Counted from the first letter of the stretch, positions 25,691-34,706 are shown. The stretch: 64,000 bases of DNA from Bacteroides sp. (GCA_014801585.1 JAAVDX010000021.1:20148-84147); one strand, 5' to 3'. The notes: a model not told the origin generated them from the sequence alone. Numbers and translations: made by a program.

Positions 25691-26140
25691 ATGAAGAAGG
25701 CAATATTCGATAGATTTTTCAGCCTTTTGGCTGTCGTGATGCTGATGGTTATGACCTCTGCAATAGTATCGTCATGCAGTAAGGACAATTCGATGGGACC
25801 GCTACGCGGACAATGGCAGCTTCTCTCCATTACGTATCCCGACGGAAAATCGGTTGAGCCTTCTCAGCCCCGACTCTACATCTCTTTCGATCAGAATCTG
25901 CTCCAACTGACATCGAGCGATGATCTCGAAGGATTCAACTCCCGCTATATAGGTCAGGTCACGGGTGAATCTCCCGACCTTACCTTCTCCTTCCCGGCTT
26001 ATACGGGCCAGGACAAATTGGACATCATCTCCCGCTGGGGAATAGAAAGCGACCCGGCTGTAGTGAAGGTCGAAAACATTTCAGGAAATTCCATGACTCT
26101 GAAAGTAGGGACCAATATCCTGTCGCTCAGAAAATTCTAA
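25691..26140 (+). CDS. Putative lipoprotein, lipocalin-like
   Basis: A 149-residue protein with a hydrophobic N-terminus (LLAVVMLMVMTSAIVSSC) and a lipobox-like SSC near residue 30. The mature part opens GPLRGQWQLLSITYPDG and is rich in short beta strands (LYISFDQNLLQL, LTFSFPAYTG, MTLKVGTNILSLRKF), as in the small lipocalin-like domain proteins of Bacteroidetes. No function can be assigned beyond a likely periplasmic or outer-membrane anchored beta-barrel. Expressed from its own promoter and followed by a weak hairpin. Confidence 0.72.
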   Translation: MKKAIFDRFFSLLAVVMLMVMTSAIVSSCSKDNSMGPLRGQWQLLSITYPDGKSVEPSQPRLYISFDQNLLQLTSSDDLEGFNSRYIGQVTGESPDLTFSFPAYTGQDKLDIISRWGIESDPAVVKVENISGNSMTLKVGTNILSLRKF

Positions 26141-26191
26141 GAATACGTCTCTGAGATTTTACTTCTCATAAATATATCCGGGAATATTGCT

Positions 26192-26220
26192 CTTAGAGTA
26201 TATGACCGACTCTAAGTTTC
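26192..26220 (+). terminator. Weak hairpin after the lipoprotein gene
   Basis: 8-bp stem CTTAGAGT / ACTCTAAG with a 9-nt loop, followed by TTTC. Confidence 0.45.
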
Positions 26221-26262
26221 TAAAGTTTCTACAAAAAATAAGGACTCAACGTACTAAGGAAA

Positions 26263-28824
26263 ATGCAACTTACCATAGGTGAAATTCGTTCGATTCTCGG
26301 CCTTTCCGACCCGGAATCCGCTCACGACGCTACCGGAGTTCCCCTTTCCGGAGAGCGTGACGGCTCACATGAGAATGATATAATCCGGAATCTGCTTACG
26401 GATTCCCGTTCGCTGCTCGAAGCCGACGCCACAATCTTTTTCGCAATCCCTACCTCCACCAACTCCGGCGTAAATTATATCCGCGATCTATATTCCCGCG
26501 GAGTAAGATATTTCGTCATCCCTGCCGGTCTCTCAGAGCAGCAGAAGAATACTCTTCGTTCCGACATGCCGGAAGCGGTAATGCTGGAAGTAGCCGATCC
26601 GGTAGAGGCGCTCCAGAAAATCGCGTCCCGACGTCAGGGCCTTGGAGGAGAGGTTGTCGCAATCACCGGTTCGAAAGGCAAAACCACGGTGAAAGAGTGG
26701 ATCTTCCAGTTGCTCGAACCGATTCGCGAGATTGCCCGTTCACCCCGAAGCTACAATTCGCAGATCGGAGTTCCGCTTTCGATGTGGGGAATCAACTCCG
26801 ATACCGACCTCACTCTGATCGAGGCCGGAGTGTCCCGCCATGGCGAGATGGAAAGCCTCGCGGAATGTATCCGCCCCGACAGCGTCATAATCACCGATAT
26901 CACCCGCGAACACGACGGGGGCTTTTCCTCTCATGAGGAAAAGGTAAAAGAGAAAGTCAGTCTTGCCGACGCTGCGAGTGTCAGCAAAATAGTCTATTGC
27001 GCCGACGACGCGGAGGTAGCTTCAGAAGTGGAGCGTATCAGCGACGGAAAGGAACTCATCAGCTGGAGCGATAAAGGCAATCCCGCCTCCCTGCTGATTA
27101 TATCGGCCGTAGCCGCCGGAAATTCAGCCACTGAGATTACCTATCGATGGACCGACGGAATCGGCGAGACCTCCGAGCATCGTCTGCGTATTCCGCTTAC
27201 CGAGCCGAATGACCTCCGAAATGCCTATCCCGTGCTTGCCTTTTTGCTCACTGAGGGCCTCTCCGACGAAATAATCCAGCGTCGCTTCGCTTGCCTGCAT
27301 CCGATCACGACACGCCTCAGTGTCAGCGACGGCGGACGCGGAGTCAACGTAGTCTACGACTCCTATACGTCGGATTTCACATCTCTGCTCCCCGCTGTCG
27401 ACTTCATCAAGCGCCGTCAGGTGCCGGGTCAGCGCGCAATCGTCATCATGAGCGACCTCCGCCATGAAGCCGGAGAAGAAGCCCGCGACTATCAGAAGAT
27501 TGCCGACCTTATCGAGTCGAGGAATATCGACCTCTTCGTAGGAGTAGGCGAACGCCTGCGCAGTCATGCTCATCTATTCCGTCAATCCGACCTTTTCTTC
27601 TCCGACACCGCCGAACTTCTTAAAGAGATCCGCACCAATCCCACGTCGGATGCCGTAGTGCTCCTGAAAGGTTCTCCCGAGTTCGATTTCGAGAGCGTAA
27701 AGGAGGTGCTCGAGGAACGCACCCATGAGACCCTTCTCGAAGTCAATCTCGACGCTATTATAAAGAATTACAATTATTTCAAGAGTCATCTCCCGGCCTC
27801 CACGGGCATGATTGCCATGGTAAAAGCCTCAGGCTACGGAGCCGGAAGCTATGAAATTGCCAAGACGCTTCAGGATGCCGGAGCAGCCTATCTGGCCGTA
27901 GCAGTGCTCGATGAGGGTATCGCCCTGCGCCATCGGGGCATTACGATGCCTATAATGGTGATGAATCCGCGTGTGGCCGACTATCGGGAGATGTTTGCCA
28001 ATCAGCTTCAGCCGGAGATTTATGCCGTGCAGATGCTTAAGGATGTAATCGCGCAGGCTGCCCGCTACGGTGTCACCGATTATCCGATTCATGTCAAACT
28101 CGACACCGGCATGCATCGCATGGGATTCGTAGAAGAGGAACTCCCCGAGGTGCTGGAGATTCTCTCCGGTCAGAACAATGTCAGAATCTCTTCCGTATTC
28201 TCTCATCTCGCCACTGCAGATTGCCCCGACATGGACGACTACACCGAGATGCAACTCGCCACGTTTGAACGTGCCTCCTCTTTTCTCCTCGATAATTGCG
28301 GCTATCATTTCAAGCGCCACATTCTGAATTCAGCCGGTATTCTGCGTTATCCGCAGTATCATTACGACATGGCACGTCTCGGAATCGGACTCTACGGAGT
28401 CAATACTCTTCCGCCGGATATGGAAGCCCCTCTTGCGGTAGTCTCCTCATTGAAGACCGTCATCATCAACCTTCGCGACTGGCCGGCCGGAGCCTCTATC
28501 GGCTACGCTCGCAAAGGGATGCTGAAACGCGACTCCCGGATAGCGACCATTCCGATAGGATATGCCGACGGCATGAGCCGACATTTCGGCAACGGCCGTA
28601 TCCACGTGCTGGTCAACGGTCGGGAAGCTCCCACAATCGGAAATATATGCATGGATGCCTGCATGATCGACGTGACGGGCATAGATTGCGAAATCGGCGA
28701 CAGCGTAGAGATTTTCGGTGAGACGGCACCCGTCAGTCGTCTGTCGGACGCTCTCGACACTATCCCTTACGAAATTCTGACCTCCGTCTCTCCCCGCGTA
28801 AAGCGCGTCTATTTCCGAGAGTAA
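26263..28824 (+). CDS. Bifunctional MurF ligase / alanine racemase fusion
   Basis: An 853-residue fusion of two peptidoglycan enzymes. Residues 1 to about 480 form the MurF part (UDP-MurNAc-tripeptide:D-Ala-D-Ala ligase), with the ATP loop VAITGSKGKTTVKEW, SYNSQIGVPLSMWGI, and the tail VVLLKGSPEFDFESV. From about residue 490 a fold-type III alanine racemase begins EVNLDAIIKNYNYFKSHL; MVKASGYGAGS holds the PLP lysine (K521), and later HMRLSF-type RLGIGLYGVN and GYADGMSRHFGN segments are typical. The fusion makes D-Ala and uses it as D-Ala-D-Ala in one polypeptide; it is widespread in Bacteroidetes. No truncation seen. Confidence 0.94.
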   Translation: MQLTIGEIRSILGLSDPESAHDATGVPLSGERDGSHENDIIRNLLTDSRSLLEADATIFFAIPTSTNSGVNYIRDLYSRGVRYFVIPAGLSEQQKNTLRSDMPEAVMLEVADPVEALQKIASRRQGLGGEVVAITGSKGKTTVKEWIFQLLEPIREIARSPRSYNSQIGVPLSMWGINSDTDLTLIEAGVSRHGEMESLAECIRPDSVIITDITREHDGGFSSHEEKVKEKVSLADAASVSKIVYCADDAEVASEVERISDGKELISWSDKGNPASLLIISAVAAGNSATEITYRWTDGIGETSEHRLRIPLTEPNDLRNAYPVLAFLLTEGLSDEIIQRRFACLHPITTRLSVSDGGRGVNVVYDSYTSDFTSLLPAVDFIKRRQVPGQRAIVIMSDLRHEAGEEARDYQKIADLIESRNIDLFVGVGERLRSHAHLFRQSDLFFSDTAELLKEIRTNPTSDAVVLLKGSPEFDFESVKEVLEERTHETLLEVNLDAIIKNYNYFKSHLPASTGMIAMVKASGYGAGSYEIAKTLQDAGAAYLAVAVLDEGIALRHRGITMPIMVMNPRVADYREMFANQLQPEIYAVQMLKDVIAQAARYGVTDYPIHVKLDTGMHRMGFVEEELPEVLEILSGQNNVRISSVFSHLATADCPDMDDYTEMQLATFERASSFLLDNCGYHFKRHILNSAGILRYPQYHYDMARLGIGLYGVNTLPPDMEAPLAVVSSLKTVIINLRDWPAGASIGYARKGMLKRDSRIATIPIGYADGMSRHFGNGRIHVLVNGREAPTIGNICMDACMIDVTGIDCEIGDSVEIFGETAPVSRLSDALDTIPYEILTSVSPRVKRVYFRE

Positions 28825-28873
28825 GCCCCGAGATTAATCATCTCCGAGTTCTCTCCGGACAATCTAAACTATA

Positions 28874-28915
28874 AAAAGAGAATTCCCGCGAAGTTTTTCG
28901 CGGGAATTCTCTTTT
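28874..28915. terminator. Bidirectional terminator between murF-alr and rubrerythrin
   Basis: Perfect 19-bp stem AAAAGAGAATTCCCGCGAA / TTCGCGGGAATTCTCTTTT with a GTTT loop; A- and T-tracts on both sides serve both convergent genes. Confidence 0.9.
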
Positions 28916-28936
28916 ATATATATCTGTAGGAAGATA

Positions 28937-29530
28937 TTATACGTTGTCTTCTGCAGGCATGAAGTGCTGATAGGGATGGTAACATGCCGGGCATTTCTCA
29001 GGAGGCGTGGTGCCTTCGTAAATGTAGCCGCATACGAGACACTGCCACTTGATGGGCTGGTCACGCTTCCAGACTGTCCCTGTCGCGATACGCTCCGACA
29101 TCTTATTGAAGCGGGCTTCGTGATGAGCCTCGATCGATGCGATAGCGAGGAAACGCGCTGCGATTTCATCAAAACCTTCGCTCTTTGCCACTTCGGCCGC
29201 CTTCTTATAAAGGTCAACACCTTCGCTCTGCTCCTCAGCCGCTGCGATCTTAAGATTCTCTACAGTGCTGCTGAGATTGCCGCTGTCTACGCCTACAGAT
29301 GCTTCACATACTCCGCCGTCGACGAGATATTTCAGGAAAATCTTGGCGTGATGGAGCTCATTGGCTGCAGTCTCATTGAAGATATTCGCATACTGGAAGT
29401 ACGATTCTTTCTGACACTGCTGTGCATAGTATGTATAGCGGGTTACTGCGGTAGATTCTACTACGTATGCCTGTGCGAGATAGCCTGCTGTCTTTGTGCC
29501 TTTAAGACTCTTTTGCTGTGTGTCTGCCAT
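28937..29530 (-). CDS. rbr: Rubrerythrin
   Basis: A 197-residue non-haem iron peroxidase that reduces hydrogen peroxide in anaerobes. The N-terminal ferritin-like domain has TAANELHHAKIF and IASIEAHHEARF, the ExxH iron ligand pairs of the diiron site. The C-terminal rubredoxin domain has WQCLVCGYIYEGTTPP followed by CPACYHPYQHF, the two CxxC iron knuckles. Cytoplasmic, a usual part of the anaerobe oxidative-stress defence. It converges on murF-alr across a shared terminator; no clear TAnnTTTG box was found on its upstream side. Confidence 0.95.
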   Translation of the reverse strand: MADTQQKSLKGTKTAGYLAQAYVVESTAVTRYTYYAQQCQKESYFQYANIFNETAANELHHAKIFLKYLVDGGVCEASVGVDSGNLSSTVENLKIAAAEEQSEGVDLYKKAAEVAKSEGFDEIAARFLAIASIEAHHEARFNKMSERIATGTVWKRDQPIKWQCLVCGYIYEGTTPPEKCPACYHPYQHFMPAEDNV

Positions 29531-29580
29531 AATATAAAAAGTTTTTATAAGGTTATATTTATTTTTTTCTTTTTTTGTTG

Positions 29581-29589
29581 TAATTTCGC
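29581..29589 (+). promoter_or_regulatory. Promoter of recO
   Basis: TAATTTCGC after a long T-rich stretch; leader of about 120 nt. Confidence 0.55.
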
Positions 29590-29710
29590 ATCTGTAATGG
29601 GCCGCTGTTCTTTCAGCGACCGCAGACCGCCTTCCTGCGAACGGTCAGCCCCCGGAGCTCGCCCGGATTACATTTTATTAACACCCTTAGCGAAATAATT
29701 GTTTTAGGGA

Positions 29711-30436
29711 ATGATAACAAAAATTCACGGAATTGTACTTTCCGTCGTTAAGCATAACGACCGCAACAACATAGTGACTCTATATACTGCCGAGCGCGGA
29801 CGTGTGGCGTTTCTTTCCCCGACCTCTTCGGGTAAGAGCGGACGCATGCGCAATGCCCGTCTCTCCCCTCTGGCTCTGGTAGAATCGGAGGTAAATTTCC
29901 GCGAAAACCGCGACCTGCAGTATCTCGGCGCTATCTCTACCCCGCGTCCCTGGAAGAATCTCTATTTTGATCCTGCCAAAGCGCCGATCGTGATCTTTCT
30001 GTCGGAATTTCTCAGCAAACTCCTGCGCACTTCGGAAGCCGACTCTTCTACATGGAATTATCTGCTGTATGCCCTTACGGCACTTGACTCCAACTCGCAT
30101 ACTTGTGCCAATTTCCATCTCGCATTTCTACTGCGGATGTTGCCTATCGCCGGTATATCTCCCGATGATGCCGACTGGCAACCCGGTGATCTCTTCGACA
30201 TGCGTTCCGCTGAGTTCACTCCCGTCCATTCCGGCCACAGCGATATTCTGTCGCCTGACGAAACCCGTCTCATTCCCCTGCTGATGCGTATGAACTTCCG
30301 CAATATGCACCTCTACAGATTCAACATAGGTCAGCGCAGGCGTCTGCTCCGGCTCCTTATACATTACTATTCGCTCCATCTCCCCATTCCGACAGATCTG
30401 AAATCCCTCGACATCCTCGCCGAACTCTACGACTGA
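29711..30436 (+). CDS. recO: DNA repair protein RecO
   Basis: A 241-residue protein. The N-terminal OB-fold begins MITKIHGIVLSVVKHNDRNNIVTLYTAERGRVAFL, the usual RecO opening, followed by the helical domain with LSEFLSKLLRTSEAD and a C-terminal LRLLIHYYSLHLP segment. RecO works with RecR to load RecA on SSB-coated single-stranded DNA in gap repair. The zinc-finger cysteines of some RecO proteins are absent, as in other Bacteroidetes forms. The 671-bp gap downstream holds the paired small RNAs. Confidence 0.9.
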   Translation: MITKIHGIVLSVVKHNDRNNIVTLYTAERGRVAFLSPTSSGKSGRMRNARLSPLALVESEVNFRENRDLQYLGAISTPRPWKNLYFDPAKAPIVIFLSEFLSKLLRTSEADSSTWNYLLYALTALDSNSHTCANFHLAFLLRMLPIAGISPDDADWQPGDLFDMRSAEFTPVHSGHSDILSPDETRLIPLLMRMNFRNMHLYRFNIGQRRRLLRLLIHYYSLHLPIPTDLKSLDILAELYD

Positions 30437-30546
30437 GCCGAAAAATCCCCCCGGGCAACAAGTAATCGGAAAACTTAAAAGTATAACGTGGCAAAAGGAC
30501 ACGGACAAGCACAGCAAATCAACACATAATATCTTATAAATCAGCT

Positions 30547-30617
30547 ATAAAAAGAAAAAGATTAATTGTCATCACGACAACTAATCCTCTAACCTTAAAT
30601 CTAATACCATGAAAAAC
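30547..30617 (-). ncRNA. Candidate small RNA 1 of a paralogous pair
   Basis: About 70 nt on the minus strand. The promoter is at 30622-30654. The predicted 5' part is TGTGTTTTTCATGGTATTAG, then TTTAAGGTTAG, then a hairpin (30560-30586, GATTAGTTGTC / GACAATTAATC with one G-U) and CTTTTTCTTTTT. All parts of a short intrinsically terminated transcript are present. The 5' part is nearly identical to unit 2, whereas the hairpin differs in sequence but not in form. The 5' end is complementary to AUGAAAAACACA-type start regions, which suggests, without proof, base pairing with mRNAs near start codons. Confidence 0.68.
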
Positions 30618-30621
30618 ACAT

Positions 30622-30654
30622 GCAAAATTAATACTTTTCCCAATAATCACCAAA
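30622..30654 (-). promoter_or_regulatory. Promoter of small RNA 1
   Basis: Minus strand TTTG (30651-30654), exact 20-nt spacer, TAATTTTGC (30622-30630); full match to the Bacteroidetes consensus. Confidence 0.75.
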
Positions 30655-30861
30655 TTTTTCAGCGATAAAATTATCTATCACTTAGCACTTTAACCATTTT
30701 TTAGACTTCCATTTTGAAAGCCTCCGACCCTATTTTCCTACATTATTCCTACCTATACTTTTCACTTGGCAACTTTCATCCCGTATCAACTTGACAAACA
30801 CCCCCTTTTCTCTTACTTTTTGCTAAATTAAAAAAATTTTTATCTTTTTTGAATCCGCTGC

Positions 30862-30938
30862 CCAAAAGAAAAATGGCCGGTCTCTTTTCACAAAGAGGCC
30901 GGCCTAACCTTAATCTTAATTTAATACTATGAAAAACA
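30862..30938 (-). ncRNA. Candidate small RNA 2 of a paralogous pair
   Basis: About 76 nt on the minus strand. The 5' part is TGTGTTTTTCATAGTATTA, then AGATTAAGGTTAG, almost the same as unit 1. It ends in a strong hairpin (30875-30904, GGCCGGCCTCTTT / AAAGAGACCGGCC with one wobble) and ATTTTTCTTTT. The promoter is at 30943-30975. The terminator stem shares no sequence with unit 1 yet occupies the same place, as expected for an RNA gene whose conserved part is the 5' region. Confidence 0.68.
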
Positions 30939-30942
30939 CATT

Positions 30943-30975
30943 GCTAAATTACTGCTATTTTTTCTAATACGCAAA
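30943..30975 (-). promoter_or_regulatory. Promoter of small RNA 2
   Basis: Minus strand TTTG (30972-30975), 20-nt spacer, TAATTTAGC (30943-30951), one base off consensus; same geometry as unit 1. Confidence 0.68.
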
Positions 30976-31107
30976 CTTTCTCCATTTTTTTTACATTTTT
31001 TAGCAGTAGAATCTATTTTTTATTCGGGATTTTTTCCGTCGCTTCATGAATATTCCAATCATTTTCATTAACTTTGGCTCCGGAAATTCTCCTAACCGAA
31101 TTTACTT

Positions 31108-32475
31108 ATGGAACTCCTTTATCATTATCTTTGGCATCATCGTATGCTCGGCCGCTCTTTTTCCGACCTCCGGGGCCACCGGATTGAGGTAATCTATCCC
31201 GGACGGCACAACGAGGATGCCGGTCCGGACTTTGCCAATGCCCGTCTGAGAATCGACGGGCGGGAATGGATCGGCAATGTTGAGATACATGTGAGGGCTT
31301 CCGATTGGTTCCGCCACGGCCATGACTCCGATCCGGCCTATGATAACGTTATCCTACATGTCGTGGCAATCGACGACACTCGCATCCTCCGCAAGAATAA
31401 TGAGGAAATTCCACAAATCACTGCCGCTCTCCCTCCAAACTTTCTTCTGACCTATGCCGCTCTGGCGCCTGATAATGCTAATTCCTCTCTTACCTCTGTC
31501 GACTCCCCCGACCGCAAAGCTATCGCCCGCAATCTGAATTCTGCCCGTTGCGCCTCCCGATTCGCCGACATCCCCCAACTCACCCGGAAGGACTGGCTCG
31601 AAACTCTGTCGGTAGAAAGGATCCACTTTAAGGCTCAGCGGCTTCTTGATTATAGCCGGAAGCTCGGCGGCGATTGGGAACAGGCCGTCTTCGTAATGCT
31701 GGCCCGCGGATTGGGGTTCGGCCTTAACGGCATCCCTTTCGAGATGCTTGCAATGAATCTCCCCCTGCGAATTGTCTATCATCATGCCGATAATCTCTTG
31801 CAGACCGAGGCCCTCATCTTCGGTCAGGCCGGAATGCTCGACGGCTCCAACCATATCTTTGACGAATATTACCGGCGCCTATGCATCGAATATGGGTTTC
31901 TCGCACGCAAATACGGATTGCACCCGATGAACGTTTCGCTATGGAAATATGCCCGTACGCGCCCGCAGAATTTCCCTCACCGACGGCTTGCAATCCTCGC
32001 CCGTGCCCTTTACGAAGGGATTCGCTTCTCTTCCTCTCTGGAGGAAGCGGCCGGAGATTATGAGGCCTTATTGCGACTTTTCTCCTGGAAAGCCGAGGGA
32101 TATTGGAGCAATCATTTTGATTTCGGCAGAGATCCCTCCGGGTCCGACCTTCCGCTCTCCCTCTCGCGTGGTAGCCGGAATCTTCTGATGATCAACGTGG
32201 CCGCACCTTTTTATATGGCCCACGCCCAACTCACGGGCGACCTCGAACGCGGTGAACGGGCTCTGGATCTTCTGCGTTCAATCCCGTCCGAAAAGAATTC
32301 AATAATTAAGTCGTGGGAACAGCTCGGCCTGACGTCTCCCGACGCCTTGCGCTCTCAGGCTCTCATCCATCTCCATGATGAATATTGCGTGAAAGGGCAA
32401 TGTCTGCAATGCCGATTCGGCCATTTTCTACTACGCAAAGAAGCTGCGACTCTCAGTTGTGCCACAGGAATCTGA
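31108..32475 (+). CDS. DUF2851 family protein
   Basis: A 455-residue protein of the Bacteroidetes family DUF2851. Characteristic segments: ELLYHYLWHHRMLGRSFSDL at the start, GRHNEDAGPDFANARLRIDG, and WIGNVEIHVRASDWFRHGHD. The GPDF-x-NA and EIHVRASDW stretches resemble PD-(D/E)xK nuclease cores, but I only infer this. The C-terminus carries three cysteines in EYCVKGQCLQCRFGHFLL, a possible metal knuckle. Function unknown. It lies beside recO without an evident shared promoter; the upstream gap holds the small RNAs. Confidence 0.85.
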   Translation: MELLYHYLWHHRMLGRSFSDLRGHRIEVIYPGRHNEDAGPDFANARLRIDGREWIGNVEIHVRASDWFRHGHDSDPAYDNVILHVVAIDDTRILRKNNEEIPQITAALPPNFLLTYAALAPDNANSSLTSVDSPDRKAIARNLNSARCASRFADIPQLTRKDWLETLSVERIHFKAQRLLDYSRKLGGDWEQAVFVMLARGLGFGLNGIPFEMLAMNLPLRIVYHHADNLLQTEALIFGQAGMLDGSNHIFDEYYRRLCIEYGFLARKYGLHPMNVSLWKYARTRPQNFPHRRLAILARALYEGIRFSSSLEEAAGDYEALLRLFSWKAEGYWSNHFDFGRDPSGSDLPLSLSRGSRNLLMINVAAPFYMAHAQLTGDLERGERALDLLRSIPSEKNSIIKSWEQLGLTSPDALRSQALIHLHDEYCVKGQCLQCRFGHFLLRKEAATLSCATGI

Positions 32476-32573
32476 GTCAGATACCGCCCTCGGATTCCAC
32501 CTCAAAATCAATAAATTCCGATTATTCCGAAAAATTTGTGGAAATTAAACATAACTTTTCGTAAGAAGTTTGT

Positions 32574-32581
32574 TAATTTTG
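32574..32581 (+). promoter_or_regulatory. Promoter of the pseudouridine synthase gene
   Basis: TAATTTTG, leading to a message with about 100 nt before the ATG at 32685. Confidence 0.55.
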
Positions 32582-32684
32582 TATCGAATTTGAAGCAAGT
32601 AGCGTCTACCCCGGCTCAAAGAGTAGCCGCCAACTGCCCGAAATGAATTAATAACCAATTCGATCAGAATATTTTATCTATATT

Positions 32685-33629
32685 ATGCCCTCACAACGCT
32701 CTCGCAAGCAACATAATCACCCTGCAGGTCAGGATCGCATCATTGCTCGCCGCAACGTCACCACCGAACCGATCGGACTGATGCAATTCGTCAGCGACAA
32801 CGTTGACAGCGCTCCGCGCAACGATATTAAGAAATGGTTGAAATTCGGCCATCTTATGATCAATGGCGTCGTCACCAAGCAGTTTGACGCCCCCGTAGAA
32901 CCCGGGCAATGGGTCGAACTCAATCTTACCCGCCCCTTCGTCGTGTTCAAAAACCCTCGGATGCAGTTGATATATGAAGACGACGATGTAATCGTAGTCA
33001 ATAAAGGCTACGGTCTCTTGTCCGTAGGCACAGGAAGCCAGAAAAAGGAAGAGACGGCTTATAATATTCTTAAGGAATACGTAAAGGATGTCGACTCCCG
33101 ACAGAAGATTTTCGTAGTCCATCGCCTTGACCGCGCCACGTCGGGGCTGATGATGTTCGCCAAATCTCCGGAAGCTCAGGAGGCCATGCAGCATAACTGG
33201 AACAATATGGTCCTGGAACGCAAGTATGTGGCCGTATTGGAAGGGAATGTCGAGCAGGACGAGGGGGTCATCAGAAGCTATCTGGGCGAAACCTCACAAT
33301 ATGAAGTATATTCCACTCAGGAGGCTGCCGAGGGACTGAAACTTGCCACCACCCGATATAAAGTCCTGTCCCGAGGATATGGCTATTCTCTCGTGGAGTT
33401 TTCGCTCGACACCGGCAGAAAGAATCAGATCCGTGTGCATGCCAAGGAGATCGGCCATCCTATCGTAGGCGACAGAAAGTATGGCGCAAAGGCAAGTCCC
33501 ATCAATCGGCTCGCTCTTCACGCCCGAACTCTGCGCTTTGCCCATCCCATCACTCGCCGCGATATGCGCTTTGAAACCCCCATACCGACTAAATTCCTCA
33601 AAATGGTCGGTGGCATCCGAAAAGCCTGA
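32685..33629 (+). CDS. RluA-family pseudouridine synthase
   Basis: A 314-residue enzyme. An S4-like RNA-binding domain at about residues 25-90 (QFVSDNVDSAPRNDIKKWLKFGHLMINGVV) precedes the synthase domain, which contains VVNKGYGLLSVGTG and VHRLDRATSGLMMFAKSP; the Asp of HRLDRATSG is the catalytic nucleophile. GRKNQIRVHAKEIGHPIVGDRKYG is the second family motif. The target (23S rRNA or tRNA) is not decided by sequence; RluD- or RluC-type roles are possible. It has its own promoter. Confidence 0.92.
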   Translation: MPSQRSRKQHNHPAGQDRIIARRNVTTEPIGLMQFVSDNVDSAPRNDIKKWLKFGHLMINGVVTKQFDAPVEPGQWVELNLTRPFVVFKNPRMQLIYEDDDVIVVNKGYGLLSVGTGSQKKEETAYNILKEYVKDVDSRQKIFVVHRLDRATSGLMMFAKSPEAQEAMQHNWNNMVLERKYVAVLEGNVEQDEGVIRSYLGETSQYEVYSTQEAAEGLKLATTRYKVLSRGYGYSLVEFSLDTGRKNQIRVHAKEIGHPIVGDRKYGAKASPINRLALHARTLRFAHPITRRDMRFETPIPTKFLKMVGGIRKA

Positions 33630-33710
33630 TATCTTGTTTGCCGGGCAGCTCTTTCGACGACGTGTCTTAAGGACCGCCCGATGAATTCCAACTTATTTTA
33701 ATAGATACTT

Positions 33711-34595
33711 ATGAATATCGACACATCCGATTACTATCCGTGGGGACCCGACCGTAAACGCCCGGCCGAACAGGAGCAGCATCCCGAGCCGACTCTGACA
33801 TCCGCCCCGGTCGACGATGCGACGTCCGAGTCACCCCTATCCATAACCGAAGCGCCCGATGCTGCTCCCGAAGCGAGTCAGCAGGCGCATCCGGATCCGA
33901 CGGCCGCTAATTCGGCCACACCCTTAGGACTAAGCGAGAATGAACTTCCGGAGCAGGAGACTCCGCAGGCTCCCAAAGGATCTCTGACCAATCTGAGTCA
34001 TCTGTTGTCCTGGATTCTCTCCCCGGTCGTCACTCCTACGCTGGGAATCATCGCCGTGTTTCAGCTGTCGATGTATTCCTACGCTCCCGCCGCCACCAAA
34101 TGGCTGATAGTAGGAATCGTATTCTCGCTGACATGCGTGATCCCTTGCGCGGCGATATGGGGACTCACTAAATTCGGCGACGTCTCCGACATGGCTCTCA
34201 CCCGGCGCTCCGACCGCCTTATACCCTACATCATCACCGGAGCTTGCCTTCTCGCCTGCGGATACTATCTGACCCGAACAGGCCTTCCTCTATGGGTCGG
34301 CTACTTCTACATCGGGGCCGCCGCCGCTACACTGATCAATCTGCTCATCAATTTCAGATGGAAGATTTCGGCCCACGGAGCCGGCATCGGCGGCCTGATT
34401 GCCATGCTCATGATTCTCAACCGCTACGGTCTACCCTCCTACAATCTCTGGGGGTGGGTAGTAGCCGCCATAATAGCCGCCGGACTGCTCGGGGCTGCAA
34501 GAGTATGGCTCTGGCGACATACCCCAATGCAGACCATCTGCGGAGAATTAGTAGGATTCCTGGGAGTAATCCTGACCGAATCTTTCGTCAACTGA
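33711..34595 (+). CDS. PAP2-like integral membrane protein
   Basis: A 294-residue protein. The first 95 residues are Pro-, Glu- and Ala-rich and look disordered. The rest has about six membrane helices, with LTRRSDRLIPYIITGACL after the second pair and RWKISAHGAGIGGLIAML; the basic RRSDR and SAHG segments recall the phosphate site of PAP2 phosphatases, but the usual SGH and later His motif are not complete. A phosphatase of a lipid carrier or phospholipid is possible. It starts 81 bp after the pseudouridine synthase and precedes ispG. Confidence 0.6.
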   Translation: MNIDTSDYYPWGPDRKRPAEQEQHPEPTLTSAPVDDATSESPLSITEAPDAAPEASQQAHPDPTAANSATPLGLSENELPEQETPQAPKGSLTNLSHLLSWILSPVVTPTLGIIAVFQLSMYSYAPAATKWLIVGIVFSLTCVIPCAAIWGLTKFGDVSDMALTRRSDRLIPYIITGACLLACGYYLTRTGLPLWVGYFYIGAAAATLINLLINFRWKISAHGAGIGGLIAMLMILNRYGLPSYNLWGWVVAAIIAAGLLGAARVWLWRHTPMQTICGELVGFLGVILTESFVN

Positions 34596-34656
34596 TTCCT
34601 CTCTCATATCAACTTCTCCTCTCTCCAAAGAGTTAGCCCCGTATTCGTCAGGGCAT

Positions 34657-34674
34657 GTTTCGCTTGCGAAACAA
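34657..34674 (+). other. Short palindrome between genes
   Basis: GTTTCGC TT GCGAAAC forms a perfect stem in the gap before ispG. A terminator is possible but no T-run follows. Confidence 0.4.
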
Positions 34675-34706
34675 ACTCCCCCCAACCAACCCAACCATCC
34701 CAAATC

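Larger units (their letters stand above)
30437..31107. other. Gene-free 671-bp interval holding two small-RNA genes
   Basis: Very AT-rich. It contains two similar units, each with a minus-strand promoter, a shared 5' sequence and a hairpin ending in a T-tract (30547-30654 and 30862-30975). An imperfect inverted pair TACTGCTA / TAGCAGTA lies at about 30951 and 31003. No protein-coding ORF of convincing length was found, only two plus-strand ORFs of 19 and 12 codons starting ATGAAAAACACA. Confidence 0.7.

Noticed and set aside
30609-30967. Two short plus-strand ORFs (19 and 12 codons) beginning ATGAAAAACACA, first read as leader peptides after a hairpin
   Set aside because: No plus-strand promoter was found, the hairpins have their T-tracts on the minus strand, and complete minus-strand promoters lie at the right distance. 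The small-RNA reading explains more.
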